Assembly (NCBI GenBank): GCA_944472135.2
Contig: OX235262.1
Span: 55,958,440 to 56,022,439, forward strand
From: Trichobilharzia regenti
Lineage: Eukaryota > Platyhelminthes > Trematoda > Strigeidida > Schistosomatidae
Direction of reading: 5' to 3'
Length of the DNA: 64,000 nt
Below, piece by piece: positions 33,595 through 47,395 of the stretch. The position numbers and the translations under genes are program-made. Numbering within the stretch: position 1 is the first letter of the stretch; each line of letters opens with the position of its first letter. Under the pieces are notes generated by a model, which saw only the letters and a program-made list of their open reading frames with translations, was not told where the DNA came from and ran no database searches.

Positions 33595-34520
33595 GAAGAA
33601 CATTTGGCTTCATCCACACGTCTCTATTGAGTTCGGTTCTCTGCCAACCTTCTCACCTGGCTCCACGTCTGCTCAGATGCTTCCATCTCTTCTTCACATA
33701 ACCTCGTCCATGTCACCCTCGCATTGATGACCAACTCTCCGCTTCCCATTCTGTCAGGGTCCAATCCAACGATGTCCTGTTGTCTGATGAAACTTGGTGG
33801 TTTTGTCAAAGTATGGCCAATCCACCTTTATTTCTTCCTGCAGATTTCTTGCACAATCGGTTCCTGTTTGGTTTGCTCTCAGAGGTCCCTGTTGCTCATC
33901 TTCTCTGACCAGCCATTTGATCTCGAGCGAATTATTGAGCAAAGACAGCTTTTGATGAAGGTATGTAGTTTGTTTGAGGTGTTCCTTATGACGCGCCAAG
34001 TCTCTGATGCGTGTGGAGTAGCACTGACTTCACACTTGAGTTGAAAACCCGGATCTTATTTTCATTTTCATGCTGAGTGCTGTTGACCTCCAAACATTCT
34101 TGAGAGTAATGAAAGCTCCCCTTGCTTTCCCGCCCTCACTTTGATATCCTCATCAGTCCCGTCCGTCTGTAGTTGAAACGATGCTTCCCAGGCAGGTGTA
34201 AGTAAGTGATATTGCTTCTTTCCGATTTCTCCCATTTATGCTGACTGATTATTGTTTGTTGTTGTCGGTGGTGCTGTTGGTGTTGGTCAGAAATCTTCAT
34301 CACCTCTGTTTCCTCTATGTTCACCTGAAGGCTTATCTTCTCTGGATGCTTTTTCGCCAACTGCCCGTTCTGTCGGGTTGCAGTCGACTGCCTGTCGTGT
34401 GATGTCACAGTTGCATAGTGTAATTCTATTGAGATTAAGCTTGATCTCAGATGAAAATACAGATATACCGATATTATTTTGCAGACATGCCAACCATAAA
34501 ATGGAATTTTCCTCCACATA
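33595..34520 (-). mobile_element. RTE LINE 3' half, minus strand
   Basis: Minus-strand frames match the RTE region after FADD (ISLQVNIEETEVMKI about 34,300-34,340; HQTTGHRWIG-like end about 33,760). The coding end is near 33,620. Confidence 0.7.
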
Positions 34521-35625
34521 TCAGGACTTCAAAGTAAAAAAACTTCTATTCGGATGTTGTACAAAATCTTGAAACCTGTATGCCAGTTTAAAAAGGAATT
34601 ATATTGAAAGTTTTATACCAGACAATGATAACAAGAAATTTTTAACAATGTATTTAGTTAGGCCTTGGTTTTGTTAATATTCATCTGACTGTAAATTTTA
34701 AGCAGAATGAAATTATTGCTTTATTCTGTGATTCAAAGGAATATTAATTGGAAGATGGCATGTTTTACTGCTATTCATCGCTCAGACAGTGAGTAAGAGA
34801 ACATATGTCTGCTAGTATATTCTGGCGTCATTCTGTTATAGAAATGCAGACGGTCAATATTTCACTTAGGCGTCAATGAGGATTATGTATCTTTTCTATT
34901 GAGTTCTGACTATATGGCTTTCGAAAAATAAAAAAGTGGATGACCGTTTACACTTTTCTGATATTATTTTCCCTAAGAAAATAAACAGAAGTTGACAGTC
35001 ACTTCACGGAGAGCACTTCCGACAGGCTAGAGAATTATATTAACGACAACGCCTGACTTCGTCCATTGTTGAATACATGAGATGGCTAGAGAGGATAAGT
35101 CTGGCAACTTACTAACGTAGAGCGTATCGCCCACTCAGTATTCAGAAGAAATTATAGACGAATTAAATATAATGTACGTACGTGTCAGGCATTCGAGTAA
35201 AACATGAGTGTCAAATAACGAGTTGGCTACTCGCGGGTGGGCAGGAAATATAAGTTTGTGAAAAATCATGGGCTCAGTTAAAAAAACGAAAGAAAAAAAT
35301 AATTCGACAGCGATGTGCTGCTGCTCCGGGCTTTAGTTGGAAGCAAAGTGGGTAATAATAACAGTCAGTACTATCAGAGTCATTTAATATTTAGAATTTT
35401 AATCATTGCCTTGATTGCTAGTTTTTTCTTTCTTAAAAGTGAACATCACAGTATTCTCGCCCGCATTTACAGTTATTGGGTCGTGTTTAACTCAGGAGGG
35501 TTTCAATAGGAGTTATTACGCATTTCAGAGTGTATATGTGCTGTGAAGTTCAACTGTGTCTTGTATTATAGAATAAATCATTACAGTTTTGAAGAGCATG
35601 TATGAGTTAAGCTGTTCGTCAGATA
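34521..35625. other. Nothing recognised
   Basis: Only short featureless open frames. Confidence 0.5.
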
Positions 35626-35815
35626 TTTTATTTTTTTATATTTTTGATTACAGCTTGATTCCACACTGTATTTTTGGTACAAGTATGCAATTTTCAGCAT
35701 GGATATTGGTAGTCCAAATTTTGCAGGCCGACCATAGATATCAGGTGTGCGTCGGCAGGGGATCGAACCTCGGACTATGTGCATGGTCGGCGAGAGTCCT
35801 AACCACTGTGCCACC
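35626..35815 (-). mobile_element. SINE family Z
   Basis: A T-rich left side (the A-rich end on the minus strand), a body with TTTGCAGGCCGACC, then a tRNA-like head (GGGATCGAACC, TGTGCCACC) at about 35,745-35,815. Confidence 0.8.
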
Positions 35816-35925
35816 ACGTTCCCAGTGGAACATAGGGCTCCAAGCTAGAGGCTTGAAGTTTCTGTAGCAGTGTTTATTTTACAGGATGGGGTTGCTAGCT
35901 TCACGCCCGACACACTTAAGATTTG
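35816..35925 (-). mobile_element. SINE family W, 3' part
   Basis: Joined directly to the Z copy. Minus-strand body and RTE-like tail (GTTCCACTGGGAAC as its complement at 35,817-35,830) without its own tRNA head. Confidence 0.65.
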
Positions 35926-36144
35926 TCTAGTATGCTAAATATTTAGTCTTTTGATAACAGCGAGTTTGACAATAATTAATCCATATAAGTTTTTTTCATA
36001 CAATAATTGTAGTATGTTTTTTTCATGCCTACCAGCTTGGTTGATGAGTCATTATAAGTGAATTTAAGTATAATTCTTACACATTTTCACGATAGAAAGT
36101 ATGTTCAGAGTTTACACTTATAGTTGATATTGTTATCGAAGCAG

Positions 36145-38625
36145 ACTTCTTCTCAGACGTCTGCGCCTTCAATGATTTGGTGATTGGTGGTAGTGTGTTC
36201 AAACACAAGGATATACACAAGACGACATGGATTTCACCAGATGGAAACACCAAGAATCAAATAGACTTCATCTCAATTTCAAGAAAGTGGAGACGGAGCC
36301 TACTGGACACAAGGTCAAGGAGAGGAGCAGATGTGGGTTCAGACCACTATCTAGTACAAGGGACTTTCAAGGTGAAACTAAAAGCCTCGAGGATAGCTGG
36401 GGATAGGCCACAATGCAAGTTCAACACTCAATTACTGAAGGACACAACCACAAAAGACACTTTCACTGCAACTGTCAGAGCAAAGCAGGAAACACTACGC
36501 GACATCACTGAAGAATCATGCGTGGAAGAACATTGGAAGTCTCTGAAGGCGATTCTCAACGAAACGTGTTCAACGGTTCTAGGAAGAAAGAAGAGACAAG
36601 ACAAGGAATGGCTCTCAACGGACACTTGGAAATTAATAGAAGAGAGGAGAATGGTGAAAGAGAAAATGATTCAATGCAAGGACGGACAGGAGAAGGAGAC
36701 GCTGAGCTCAACTTACAAAGCATTGGACAAAGAAGTGAAGAAAAGTGCTAGGAAGGACAAAAGACGATTCTACGACAATCTAGCTACTGAAGCTGAAAAG
36801 GCAGCAGGCAAAAGGGACCTGAGGACACTATATCAGATAACCAAATCTCTATCCGGGAAGAGATCAACACAAGCGAAACCTATAAAAGACAGCCAAGGGA
36901 AGCCCATTACCAAGGAAGAAAAACAGATTAAACAATGGGCGGATCACTTCAAAGGACTCTTGAACCGACCATCACCTGCAACCCGTCCAGAAATACCAAC
37001 AACAGCGCGCACACAACTGCAAGTTGACACCAATCCTCCAACGAGAGCTGAAGTCTTGAATGCAATCAAGCTTCTGAAAGCTGGAAAAGCAGCTGGACCA
37101 GATGGAATACCCCCTGAAGCACTGAAAGCGGACCCAGAGACGACAGCAGACATGCTGACTCCATTATTGCAAAAGGTCTGGAAGGAGGGAAAAGTGCCTA
37201 CTGACTGGAGGAAAGGTTACCTCGTGAAACTACCAAAGAAGGGCGACTTAGGACTCACTCTGCAAGAACTGGCGAGGAATCATGCTCCTGTCGACGCCAA
37301 GTAAAATCCTGAGTCGCATCATCCTGGAGAGAATAAAGGACGCACTGGATACAGAACTCCGACCAGAACAAGCTGGATTCAGGAAAGGCAAATCATGTAC
37401 TGACCAAATTGCAACTCTACGCATCATCATCACAGAACAAAGCATGGAATGGCAATCAAACCTCTACCTCAACTTTATAGACTTTGAGAAGGCCTTCGAC
37501 AGCGTTGATCGTGAAGTAATTTGGAAATTACTCGAGTACTACGGCGTACCCCAAATATTCATCAACCTTATTCAACAGCTGTACGACAACGCCACATGTC
37601 AAGTCATCCACAACGGAAAACTCAGCGAGGCGTTTGGAGTAAACACAGGAGTCAGACAAGGGTGCTTATTAACTATCACCAATGATATTCCTAATTGTGG
37701 TGGACTGACTGGGAAACGAGAAGACAGGGATACCCTGGACCGACGTGAAGAATCTAGAAGATCTGGATTTCGCGCGTGGATGATTTATGTTTGATGTCAC
37801 ACAAAATCGAAGACTTACAAGCGAAAACCGACAAACTGGTCGAAGAAGCAGCAAACAGAGGACTGACTCCAGGTGAACATAGACAAGACGGAGGTTATGG
37901 AAATAACCAACTAACAACAATCAGCGCCAATCACCATCAACGGGAGGGATTTGAAAGAGGTTACTTCATTCACTTATCTAGGGAGGGAGCATTGTCTCAA
38001 CTACAGGCAGTCGGAACGGATGAGGATGTCAAATCGAGAATCGGGAAGGCGAGAAACACATTCATCAACCTGAAACCAATCTGGAAATCTTCGTCACTCA
38101 GCATACATCAACAACAAAATTCAGTCGGATTTTCAATAGAAACGCGTCAAGTCAGTAGGTTTTTCTATACGGATCAGAAACTTGGCGGGTGGGTCACAAA
38201 GAATATTTCCAACAGCCTGTTGCAGACCTTTATCAACAACTGTCTTCGCTGGATCTATACTGAAGATCAGATGGCCGGGCCGGAAAGAATCACCAACAAG
38301 AAACTATGGGAACAAAGAAAACAAGAAGCAATCGCCAACCAACAAATATGCAGGAGAAAGTGGAGATGGATCGGACACTCGCTGAGGAGACCGCTGGGTG
38401 ACATCGCGCGTCAGGCGATTGCTCGAGTGGAACCCGAAAGGGAAGCGGCGAGTGGGACGTTAGTGCAAGGGTGACATGGAGGAGATCGTGTGAAGAGGAG
38501 TTGAAAGAGTATGGACTAACATGGATGCAGGTGAAAAGTACAGCAGAAGACAGAAGCAAGTGGAGACGTGCATCTGAAGCCGTGTGTTCCACTAGGAACC
38601 CAAGGGAACATTAATAATAATAATA
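36145..38625 (+). mobile_element. RTE-clade LINE copy B, best preserved
   Basis: 5'-truncated within the AP-type endonuclease. The frame 36,177-37,304 (375 codons; its first ATG is not a true start) carries the endonuclease end (TWISPDGNTKNQID, then GSDHYLV with the catalytic Asp-His), a connector, and the RT start (LLKAGKAAGPDGIPPEAL). The frame slips near 37,250, then 37,282-37,794 carries SKILSRIILERIKDALDT, EQAGFRKGKSCTDQIATL, FIDFEKAFDSVDRE and GVRQGCL. FADD is broken by a 4-nt insertion at 37,775-37,778, and 37,776-38,474 carries the C-terminal domain (KWRWIGHSLRRP). The tail has hairpin GTTCCACTAGGAAC (38,585-38,598) and an AAT repeat to about 38,625. RTE LINEs reverse-transcribe at a nicked target; this copy cannot encode an active enzyme. 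Confidence 0.9.
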
Positions 38626-38730
38626 ATTACATCAGCCATTTTTCTGGTAAAATCTAGCCGTTCTATACTTCACATAAATGATTTATTTTCAGTAAAGGAT
38701 ATAGCGTTGAACTATGTATTTTATTTACTT

Positions 38731-38917
38731 TTACTTTGATTATAGCTTGATTCTGCACCGTTTTTTTGGTACAAGTGTGGAATTTTTAGCATGCGATATC
38801 AGCAGCCCGAATTTCGCAGCTTGATCGATTGATACCAGGTGTGCGTCGGTAGGGATCGAACCCCAGAGCATGTGCATGGTCAGCGAGATTCCTAACCGCT
38901 GTGCCACCGACGCACAC
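38731..38917 (-). mobile_element. SINE family Z
   Basis: Same order as the 35.6-kb copy: T-rich edge, body, tRNA-like head (GGGATCGAACCCC, GTGCCACCGACGCAC). Confidence 0.8.
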
Positions 38918-38994
38918 AAGGTATGGTGAGTTTGGGTAAGAAGCTGATGCGCATATGCTGAGTAGTCAATACACATATATATATGTATAAATTA

Positions 38995-39775
38995 TTGTCT
39001 CTTTCGATTCTGAGTGGAACATAAGGCTTCAACAAAACATCTCAGTTTTGTCCTGCATCCTGCAGTCCACTTCACCTGACCCAAACACTGTCCATAATAT
39101 CTCATCTCCTCCTAGCATGGTTTCTTCTTTATCACACGCGGACACCAAACTCGTCCTTTACCCCTACGTTTTCACTCCACCGCCATGTAAGCAATGTCTT
39201 TCGATGGTCTCCTCAGAGTGCGCCCAATTCGTCTCCACTTCATTCTGCATATATCGTGACCACTGAATTGTTGATTGTTTCGTTTCCAGAGTTTCATGTT
39301 GCTAACTCCCCCTAACTCGCCATTCGATCCTCAGTGTGGAGCCAGCGCACAGGGAAGCTGTTGATAAAGGTCTACAACTTGTTGGAAATACTCTTCATGA
39401 CGTGAGCGTCTAGTTTCTGACCCATATTGAAGAAGTGAATTGATATTGGCGTGAAGAATCCGAATCTTTCTCTTTGTGTTGAATGGAGAATATTCTCAAA
39501 GTGATTTCGGAGCGATGGGGGCCTACCGTGATTTTCCTGTTCTTGTTTCTACATCCTTAGCTGTGCCATAGTCCGTGGTTGAAACGATGCTACTCAGATA
39601 GGTGACGGAATTGGTTCCTTTCGGACTTCTGCTGTTGATAGTCATCGGTGCTTACTGTTTTGACTGGTTTGATATTTTAATCACCTCTATCTTCGGTACG
39701 TTCACCTGAAGTCCTGTCTTTGTTGTTTCTTCAATCAGTTTGTTAATTTTCGCTTGTAAGAATATATATGTAGGT
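38995..39775 (-). mobile_element. RTE LINE 3' half, minus strand
   Basis: The complement of the tail (CTGAGTGGAACATAAGGCTTC) is at about 39,008, and the C-terminal coding region follows to about 39,770. Decayed. Confidence 0.7.
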
Positions 39776-40139
39776 TAGTTCAGTGATGAGGTTTTGGTGA
39801 CGTAAATAGGATATTATAGATGTACTCCGAAATATTAGCAGTTTAATATAGTGCGAGGAATGATTCAAAATATTCTACATAAAATTTGGGAAAGTTTCTA
39901 TCACAGTTAGTCATGTTTTGCTTTATAAATGAAATCACTGTAAAATCATACCACTAAGTATTTCACTTTCCAAAGAAACTTCAGAAATTTACAAAGGATT
40001 ATGTCATCTTATATCAAGACATGGTAATTAGCAACAAAAATCACATTGATGGCAATCAATTAGTCATGGCTATCCAGGGAAATATACCACAAAGGTAGTT
40101 TGCTGTTTTATGTACTACGGTTTGGAAACCTAGCCAGTC

Positions 40140-40510
40140 ACGTTAAAACATTTTCAACAGATTGCAAACTTTCATCAACACCGCCTTCACTATATGCCGA
40201 AGATTAGCATCAAAGACGTCGCGGAATGGATTCACCGAGAACTCAAAAAACTGCTGACAAAACTAACATAAGAGAGGAGGGATTTTTAGGACACACTATA
40301 GAAATCGGTGGCAACATCATCTCAGATAGGCCGTCGAATGGAACCCGAATAGAAAACGGCGAGTTGGACTTGCATCGAAAGATGATACTGAAGAGATCAT
40401 GTGAAGAAAAGATGAGAGAGAATGGGTAGTCACGAAGCCAGCTAGACAAGATTTCAGAAAACAGGAGGAAATAAAAGTATGCCATTCATACCTTGTGTAC
40501 TCCTTGAAAT
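40140..40510 (+). mobile_element. RTE LINE 3' end fragment
   Basis: Starts at the sequence encoding RLQTFINTAFTICRR and runs through the C-terminal part (GHTIEIGGNIISDRP). Ends near 40,500. The 364 bases before it show nothing. Confidence 0.65.
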
Positions 40511-40639
40511 GTGAGTGAATAATAAAAAAGGATAATGTTTTATATATGAAACCGTCATTAAAATGAAAATAATGAATGCACTTATATAATTGATTGAATC
40601 GGAGATATTTTCCAATAACGTAATAAGTAATCAGCTTGG

Positions 40640-41250
40640 TGTGTATTTGACAGTCAACAATCTATCTTAGCTTTATCCACTTTGAAAAGACCTTCGAAAA
40701 CGCTAACCATGAAGTAGTGTGGTAACTTCTTCAACACTAAATATTTCAATACTGCAAACTGTTGTAAACCTTTTTTGAAAGTATATGATAATGCAACATG
40801 TTGAATGGCTCGAAACAGAAAGCTCATTCAAGCCTTCAAAGTGAAGACGGGAGTAGAAAAAGTCTATCTACTCTAACCTATGATCATTTTCATTGTGGTG
40901 GTTCTGATCATATGACAGACTGTAGACATTGGGAAGGTATGCATACACTGGACTGACAAAATGACCATAGAAGATCTCGACTTCTTGATTAATTTGTGTC
41001 TCCTGTTGCACAAATTCCATTATATAAAGGCAAAACCCATCAAGTTAGCAGTAACTTCAGAAAAGACGGGACTGCATGGGGACCTAGAAGGCAGAGGTGG
41101 CGCGTCATTTGAAGCATTTTTAACAGTCTGTTTGAGTTTCTTGCCAAGAGATACATTCACTGTTTCGCTAGTGAGGATCAAATGGCTGGACGGAAGAGAT
41201 AATCGAGTAACAATGAACTCTAGCGGATAATGGACAAGTCATCAACATAT
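40640..41250 (+). mobile_element. RTE LINE internal fragment
   Basis: RT palm to post-palm region. The FADD equivalent reads DFLINL near 40,980, in frame and without the 4-nt insertion, followed by the segment corresponding to KTGLHGDLEGRG. Decayed. Confidence 0.65.
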
Positions 41251-42175
41251 TGTTCAACAAATATACTGAATGAATGGACAGATGGACATATATTAAACAA
41301 AGACGAGTCTTTTGTTAGATTAGCAGCAGCATTTTTTCGCAAATGCTCTTTAAACTGAACTGTATTACAAGCTTCAGGCAGTTATTATTTTTTTTGAGGA
41401 TTTGAAAGCCTGACTTTTCCGTGAAATCAGCATATAAACGTATGGATTTATTCTCTCAGCATGATGTTTAATACTCTCAGAAAGTACGCGATAAGGGACG
41501 TACATTTTTTTAGAGAATTAGGTAGATGAAGTTTACATTTTAAATGCCATGCCTTTTTTCTTTAACAGTATTTCTTCTCATGGCGAGGTAGTTACGAAAG
41601 CAGTTTCAAGGCCAGGTATATTTACTATTTACCTCCAGCATTGAAGAAAATAAAATGTAATGAATTTTTGATTCTTCGGAATATGTTTCCTGCCCCTTAA
41701 CTAAATATCAGCATCAGTGATCACAGTGAATTAAAACGCAACGAAAATTGGCGTTAGTTAGCTCAACCAATACATTAACTATAAGACCATAGATCACTGT
41801 TGCGTAGTATTTTCGAGATGTTTTTTAAAAATATGCCAGTAGGGAATGCTCTATGGCGTGTTACCTAATCAAATGGATCAGAATCGGATTTATGAAGGTT
41901 ATAAATGGGATTTTACCACTTTCTTATACGATCGAAAATTCTACTTTACAGGTTCATTATTTACAGTCTGGTTGTAACATCTAGCAGACTAGTTTTAATA
42001 AACTAATATGTACGATAAATAGAAGATTGTTTTGTGCCCGCTGCTTGAGTTTTATAAGTTATACAATAAAAGGATGGACAAACCAAATGACAGTGACTTA
42101 CTATATGAATACCAAACATTTTCTATAGAATCCCACCTTATACGAAATATTTAACAACTGCCAAATGTGATTAAT
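41251..42175. other. Nothing recognised
   Basis: AT-rich with no motif-bearing open frame. Confidence 0.5.
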
Positions 42176-44345
42176 ACCTCGCCTAGTTAACTAGCTTGCT
42201 AGTTTTCTAGCCCGTCGCCAGCCCGAGTACAGAAGGAAGGTTGGGAGTGTGGCTAGTCACCCTACACCACAAAAAACCAATCAAACTGATAAAGAAACTT
42301 CAACGCTCAAGAAACATATTAAAATTACAAAACATATAGGAAAACAAACTTATTCTACGCTGAAGTTGGAGAAGCGAAATGACATAGTAGGCTGGTGAAA
42401 GCCCACGGGAAGCCAGTCAGCCAGCCAATGTGTATTCTCTTGATGAAAGCAAGAATACGAATTAGGACATTTAACATCTTTACAATGTACAAGGCTGAGA
42501 AGGCTATTCAGGTAACCGATGAAATGCGATGATATGGCTTAGAAGTACTGGGATTCTGTGAGAGCTGATGGCATGGATGTGGATTATCAAAATTTTCAAC
42601 TGGAAAGTCAGTAATTTACTGTGGTCACCCTGACGACAACTATGAGAACAATGAAGCAGTTAGTGGCTAAAAATGATGTCACCAGGGGCAGCCAAAGTCC
42701 GAATGAAGTGGGAACCAATATCATCCAGGATAATGATAGCAAGATTCAACTCCAAAGGAAGGAAGAAGGGTTACAATTTTCCAGTGCTACAAACCATGCG
42801 AAACGAGGGAAGAAGGAACATCTTTAGGGAGAAATACAAACAGCACTGGACAAAATCCAAAATGGTGACATCAAAATCATAACGGGCGATATGAGTGCAG
42901 TCTGGACTGGAAGCAGATAATATTGGAAGGGAACTCATCACGGGTCAAGAGGCTCTTACTTGGAGAAATGAATGAGAACGGAGAATTATTTGCAGACTTC
43001 TATGCTTTCAATGACTTGGTGATTGAAAGCAGCGTGTACAAACACAAGGATTACACGAAGCAAGATGGATTTCACTTGACGCACACACCACGATCCAGAC
43101 AGATTTCATCTCAGTGTTTTTCAAGGAAGTGGAGAAGCAGCCAGTCTTTTGGGCACAAAGTCGAGAAGGGGAGCAGATATGGACGTAAACCATCATCTAG
43201 TTGAAGTAGACTTCAAGGTGAAGGAAAAATGTACAAGAGATGCCTTCACTACAGATCATATCAGAGCAAAGTCGGAGGCAATACTTGGCATCACTGAGGA
43301 ATCCTGTGTGAAAGAATACTGGAACTTTTCCCTTGGAGGTGATGTTCAAGGAAGCGTGTAAAACTGTTCTAGGAATAGAGAAGAGATACGATAAGGAATG
43401 GCTCTCAATGGACACCTACCTGGAAGCTAATCGAGGAAAGGAGAGGAGTGTGGTGAAAGAGATGACTATTCAATGCAAAGATGGGCGACAGAAGGAGAAG
43501 ATGAATTCACATCAATGTACACTGCACTGCACTGAATAAAGGATTGAAGACAAGTGAGGAGAGACAAAAGACAATTCTATGACACACAGACAACTGAAGC
43601 AGAACAAGCCGAAGTCAAAATAGATCTCAGGACATTATATCAGATAACCAGGTCTCTTACCGGGAAGAAATCAACTTAGATGATGAAACCGGTGAAAACA
43701 TGTTAAGGAGAAACAAATCAAACAATGAGCTTACCACTTTACTAAGTCTCATCATCGTGGATAGACTGAGAGATGTACTCGATACAGAAATCCGCCAACA
43801 CACCGGAACAACGTGGATTCAGCAAGGCAAATCATGCGCTGCCGATCAAAATTGCGACTGTACTCATTGCCATTCGGATTTTCAACACCAGTGTAGAATC
43901 GGTCCTTCTATATGTGTCCGAAACTTGGCTAGCGTGTAAAGGAAAGGATTTCCAACGGAATGCAGACTTTCACCAACGAATGCCTTCACTGGTTGCATAC
44001 TGAAGATCAAATGGCGAGAAAGAAATAATACGTAAAAAGAAATTGTGGGAACAAGCCAACAAGGGGCAGACTGCTCAACAGATATGTAGGAGAAGTAGAG
44101 ATGGGTTCGGCCTACTTTGAGGAGACCGTTGAATAACATCGCGCTCAATACAGGCCATCACTCAAGTGCATTCCCAGTGGGTTGTCCTAGGGTGACATGC
44201 GGGAGATCATATGAGTAGGAGATGAGAGGTTTTGGGCAATCGTGGTTCGAACCGAAGAGAATGACAAAAGATAGGACAAAATAAAGATGTGTTGTTGAAC
44301 CCTTATGTTCCACTCGGAACTCAGGGGAATAATGATAATATGTGA
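42176..44345 (+). mobile_element. RTE-clade LINE copy D (long, dead)
   Basis: Shares the 5' leader of copy A (42,180-42,480), an endonuclease region full of stops (frames at 42,673-42,882 and 42,923-43,204), a connector (DKEWLSMDT, 43,390), a deleted RT (only LIIVDRLRDVLDTEIR and QQGKSCA remain near 43,755-43,840) and the C-terminal region. The tail GTTCCACTCGGAAC with AATAATGATAAT ends near 44,345. At 42,590-42,620 it shows the site that is occupied by an Sm-alpha-like SINE in copy A. Confidence 0.8.
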
Positions 44346-46524
44346 CTAAAGTAGGCTAATGGGGTTGAAATTGGCGATTTCCATCTCGACGAAGATATCC
44401 AGGTAGCTGCTTTTGTTAGTTTTATTTCAATATTTGATTCAGTATGTAGCACCAGAAACTAAGAAGAACATTAACTGTATAGTGTCAGTGTTTAAGTATT
44501 TTGATGACATTAATTGATGAGGTCTGTTCTTATTTTTCACCAACTTGTGCGTGCCTAAAAGTTCAGATGATACAACCACTTAATGGTGGGATATATTTAT
44601 CGGTTTCGCGTTAAATATGTTTTTCTGTGTACTTTAAATTTATTATATGCTGTAGATTATTTTACTCTCTGATGTTTTATGCTAAAAGTCTGGATAAACT
44701 GGATAAATATGAGGTATTTTTGTATCCCATATTGAATTTTAGTATGATTCGTCATTATGACATTGTTTAGTGACACAGTTATGGAGATATGAGTGTACTC
44801 TTATTATTTATTTGCGTACAAAATGGTATGCAGGACATAAATAGCCATCCTCATCCCTCTCTGTTTTCTGAAATCGCCGTCAGCTAGCTGCAAGACTACC
44901 TTAATTCTTTAATTTCCCTGTCACATCATATTCATGGCACTCTCGGAACCACTCCTGATCCACCTTCACCAATTCGTTTACCATTCAAGACCATGCCTGG
45001 AGTGTTACATCACTTGAAAATCATCTCAGAATATGTTGAACTAACTTCTGTCCTCGTCTGAATACATGTTAGGCAGTATGTTGTTGGTTGGATATTGCGA
45101 GTCGGAGTTTTTTTCTGTCTATCCTTCCTGGCAATCTATTCAGTTCGTTGATGTTGTACAATGTTGCAGTCTGATCAGCAAGTGACTTATATTTCTCGAA
45201 TTCAGCCTATTTCAAGTAAAAATCCCTTTCTAGAACTTCTCTCAGGCTTTACAGGATAATATGTAGCTTGTTATTTTGCTGACAGTGGACACTAGCATTA
45301 TACCACGTCAGTTATTATATACACTTAAATATCCCTCCGTCATTGGTTCAAATAAATTTCCCTCTTCCTTTACCTTCTTCATTAGGGAAACGAACATGTA
45401 ATTCGAGATAAATAGGTTCAGTTTCGGGATTCTCAGGGATTTTATCAAGCTCTAGTGTTTTCTCGGGTATCATTAACTATATAGCCTTTGCTTCTTTGAG
45501 AAGGCTTTTCTCTGCTTGTAGTTCTGTACTTGCTGGTGGTGGTATTTCTAAAAGAATTATGGGTGAGGATTGATACAACACCCCTTAGATTTATTTACTT
45601 GATGTTTCGTTCGTCCCATCTCCTTTGCATTTGTATTTCCTCAAATGATTTGATCCTCAGTTTTAACTGAAATGCAGTCACTTCTTTGCAGATTGTGTTG
45701 TTTCGGCACCTCCAGATTATCATTTCTACACAGTACTAATCTTCCTGTAATCAGAAGCTCACTTCATAGCATACCTAAACTTAAAGTGTTACTTTTCGGA
45801 GTTCACTCTGCATCCAAAAATCTAATGACTTCAGAGTACTGTTTCTTTTCACTCACTTATCTGGCGCGTAATGAAATTATCCTTGACAATATTTTACCGA
45901 CTCCTGGAGTGTTTCCTTTATGTTCCTATGCACTATAATAAAACATGAATGTAAAAGTCGACAAAATATAGTCAATTTTAAGGAAGCCATTAAATAAGCT
46001 GCATCAGTTTAACCACAAGGAGTATTTCCTGAAAAATACTTTGAAGTCACACATCTAACATTGTAAAATTTCCGTTTGTTACACTTGGCGTTCACTTCCA
46101 TCTCGTTATCTTTTCACTGAATAGAACTTGTTAAGCTTTTAAATGTTGATTAAATTAGGAAGTTCTTATGTTGATGTATGGTAGGACACTTAAGATGGTT
46201 GTGGTGTTCAGAGAACTTATGCCGTGTTATGTAAAGAAAATTGCTGTAAATCTGTTAAAACTACAAAAACTCATATTGAAAGAATTTGTTGCTGAATTAT
46301 TTATGGATGTGGTTGTTTGCTCAAGTTGTCTATTAAAGTAGGTCACCTTTGTATTCAGAAATACGAAGTGCCGGAATTCCGATCAGTAGTCAACTTTTTG
46401 AAAACGAATGTTGAGTGTAATTCCATAACACTTTCTTTCCTTTCGTATACATGCTTTACCTAAATGATGTAGCCCACCAGCACTACAATAACACAATACT
46501 AAGAAATACATCATTGTCCTAGTT
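44346..46524. other. Unassigned, no supported gene
   Basis: A plus-strand frame of 88 codons at 45,672-45,938 and several minus-strand readings near 44,880-45,200 look compositionally coding-like. No family motif or splice pair stands out, and several frames compete. Confidence 0.35.
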
Positions 46525-47395
46525 TCAACTAAGTTGATAATGTTTCTGACTGTGTTTGGCTCTAAGTGAGCTGTAAGAAGACAGGAATGCGTTGGATGGA
46601 TAAGAATACTGTAGAAGATCCGTACTTTTTGGATAGTCTATGTATAGTGTCACATAAACCCAAAGACTTACAGGTGCAGACCAACAATTTGTCGGAAGAA
46701 ACAGAGAAGACAGGACTTTAGGTGAAGATTTAGAAGGCAGAAATAACTGAGACATCTAACCAACAACAACAACAAGCCCCAACCATTATCTCCAAAGAAA
46801 TCTGAAATGGGTTGTCTGTTTCATTTGTCTAGGTGGCATGATTTCAACTACAGGTGGGGAGATAGATGAGGATATCAAAGCCATGATTGGAAAGTCAAAA
46901 ATAAACACAGTTATTAATCTGAAATCAGTTTGGAAATCTGCGCTCGGCATAAAGAGCAACGTTTTTGTTTTTCATACTAATGTCATATCAGGGCTTCTGT
47001 ATAGTTCAGAGAAATGGAGTGAGCGTCACTGAGAGCAATTCAAACAAACATCTTCAGACTTTTATCAACAGTTAACATCGCTGCTTGCTGAAGATTAAGT
47101 GAAGAGAAAGGATAAGCAACGATAAATTCTGGAGAGGGAAATAAAGATGAATCGACCACTCGTTGAGGAAGCCATTGGATGACATCATATGTTAAGTGCT
47201 CGAGTGAGAGCGGAACGGGTTTGATGAGATAGACGTGAGTACAAGGTTGACTTGGAGGAGATTATGTGAAAATGAAATGAAGGCCGTCTAACACTATTAG
47301 AACCATCTAAAACGACCCGAAAAGAACACACTGAAATGGAGATATGTTCTATCCACCCGAAATTCAAGGGAATAATTATAGTAATAATTGCGTAA
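46525..47395 (+). mobile_element. RTE LINE 3' half
   Basis: The FADD equivalent is YFLDSL near 46,625 without the 4-nt insertion. Downstream are LCIVSHKPKDLQ, GGEIDEDIKAMIGKSK (46,855) and a tail ATTCAAGGGAATAATTATAG at about 47,362-47,385. Confidence 0.75.

Noticed and set aside
36177..37304. 375-codon frame as a host gene
   Set aside because: It is the endonuclease to RT segment of RTE copy B; the first ATG is internal to the LINE protein.
44880..45200. Minus-strand coding-like segment
   Set aside because: Three frames give equally plausible readings, with stops in each and no recognised motif.
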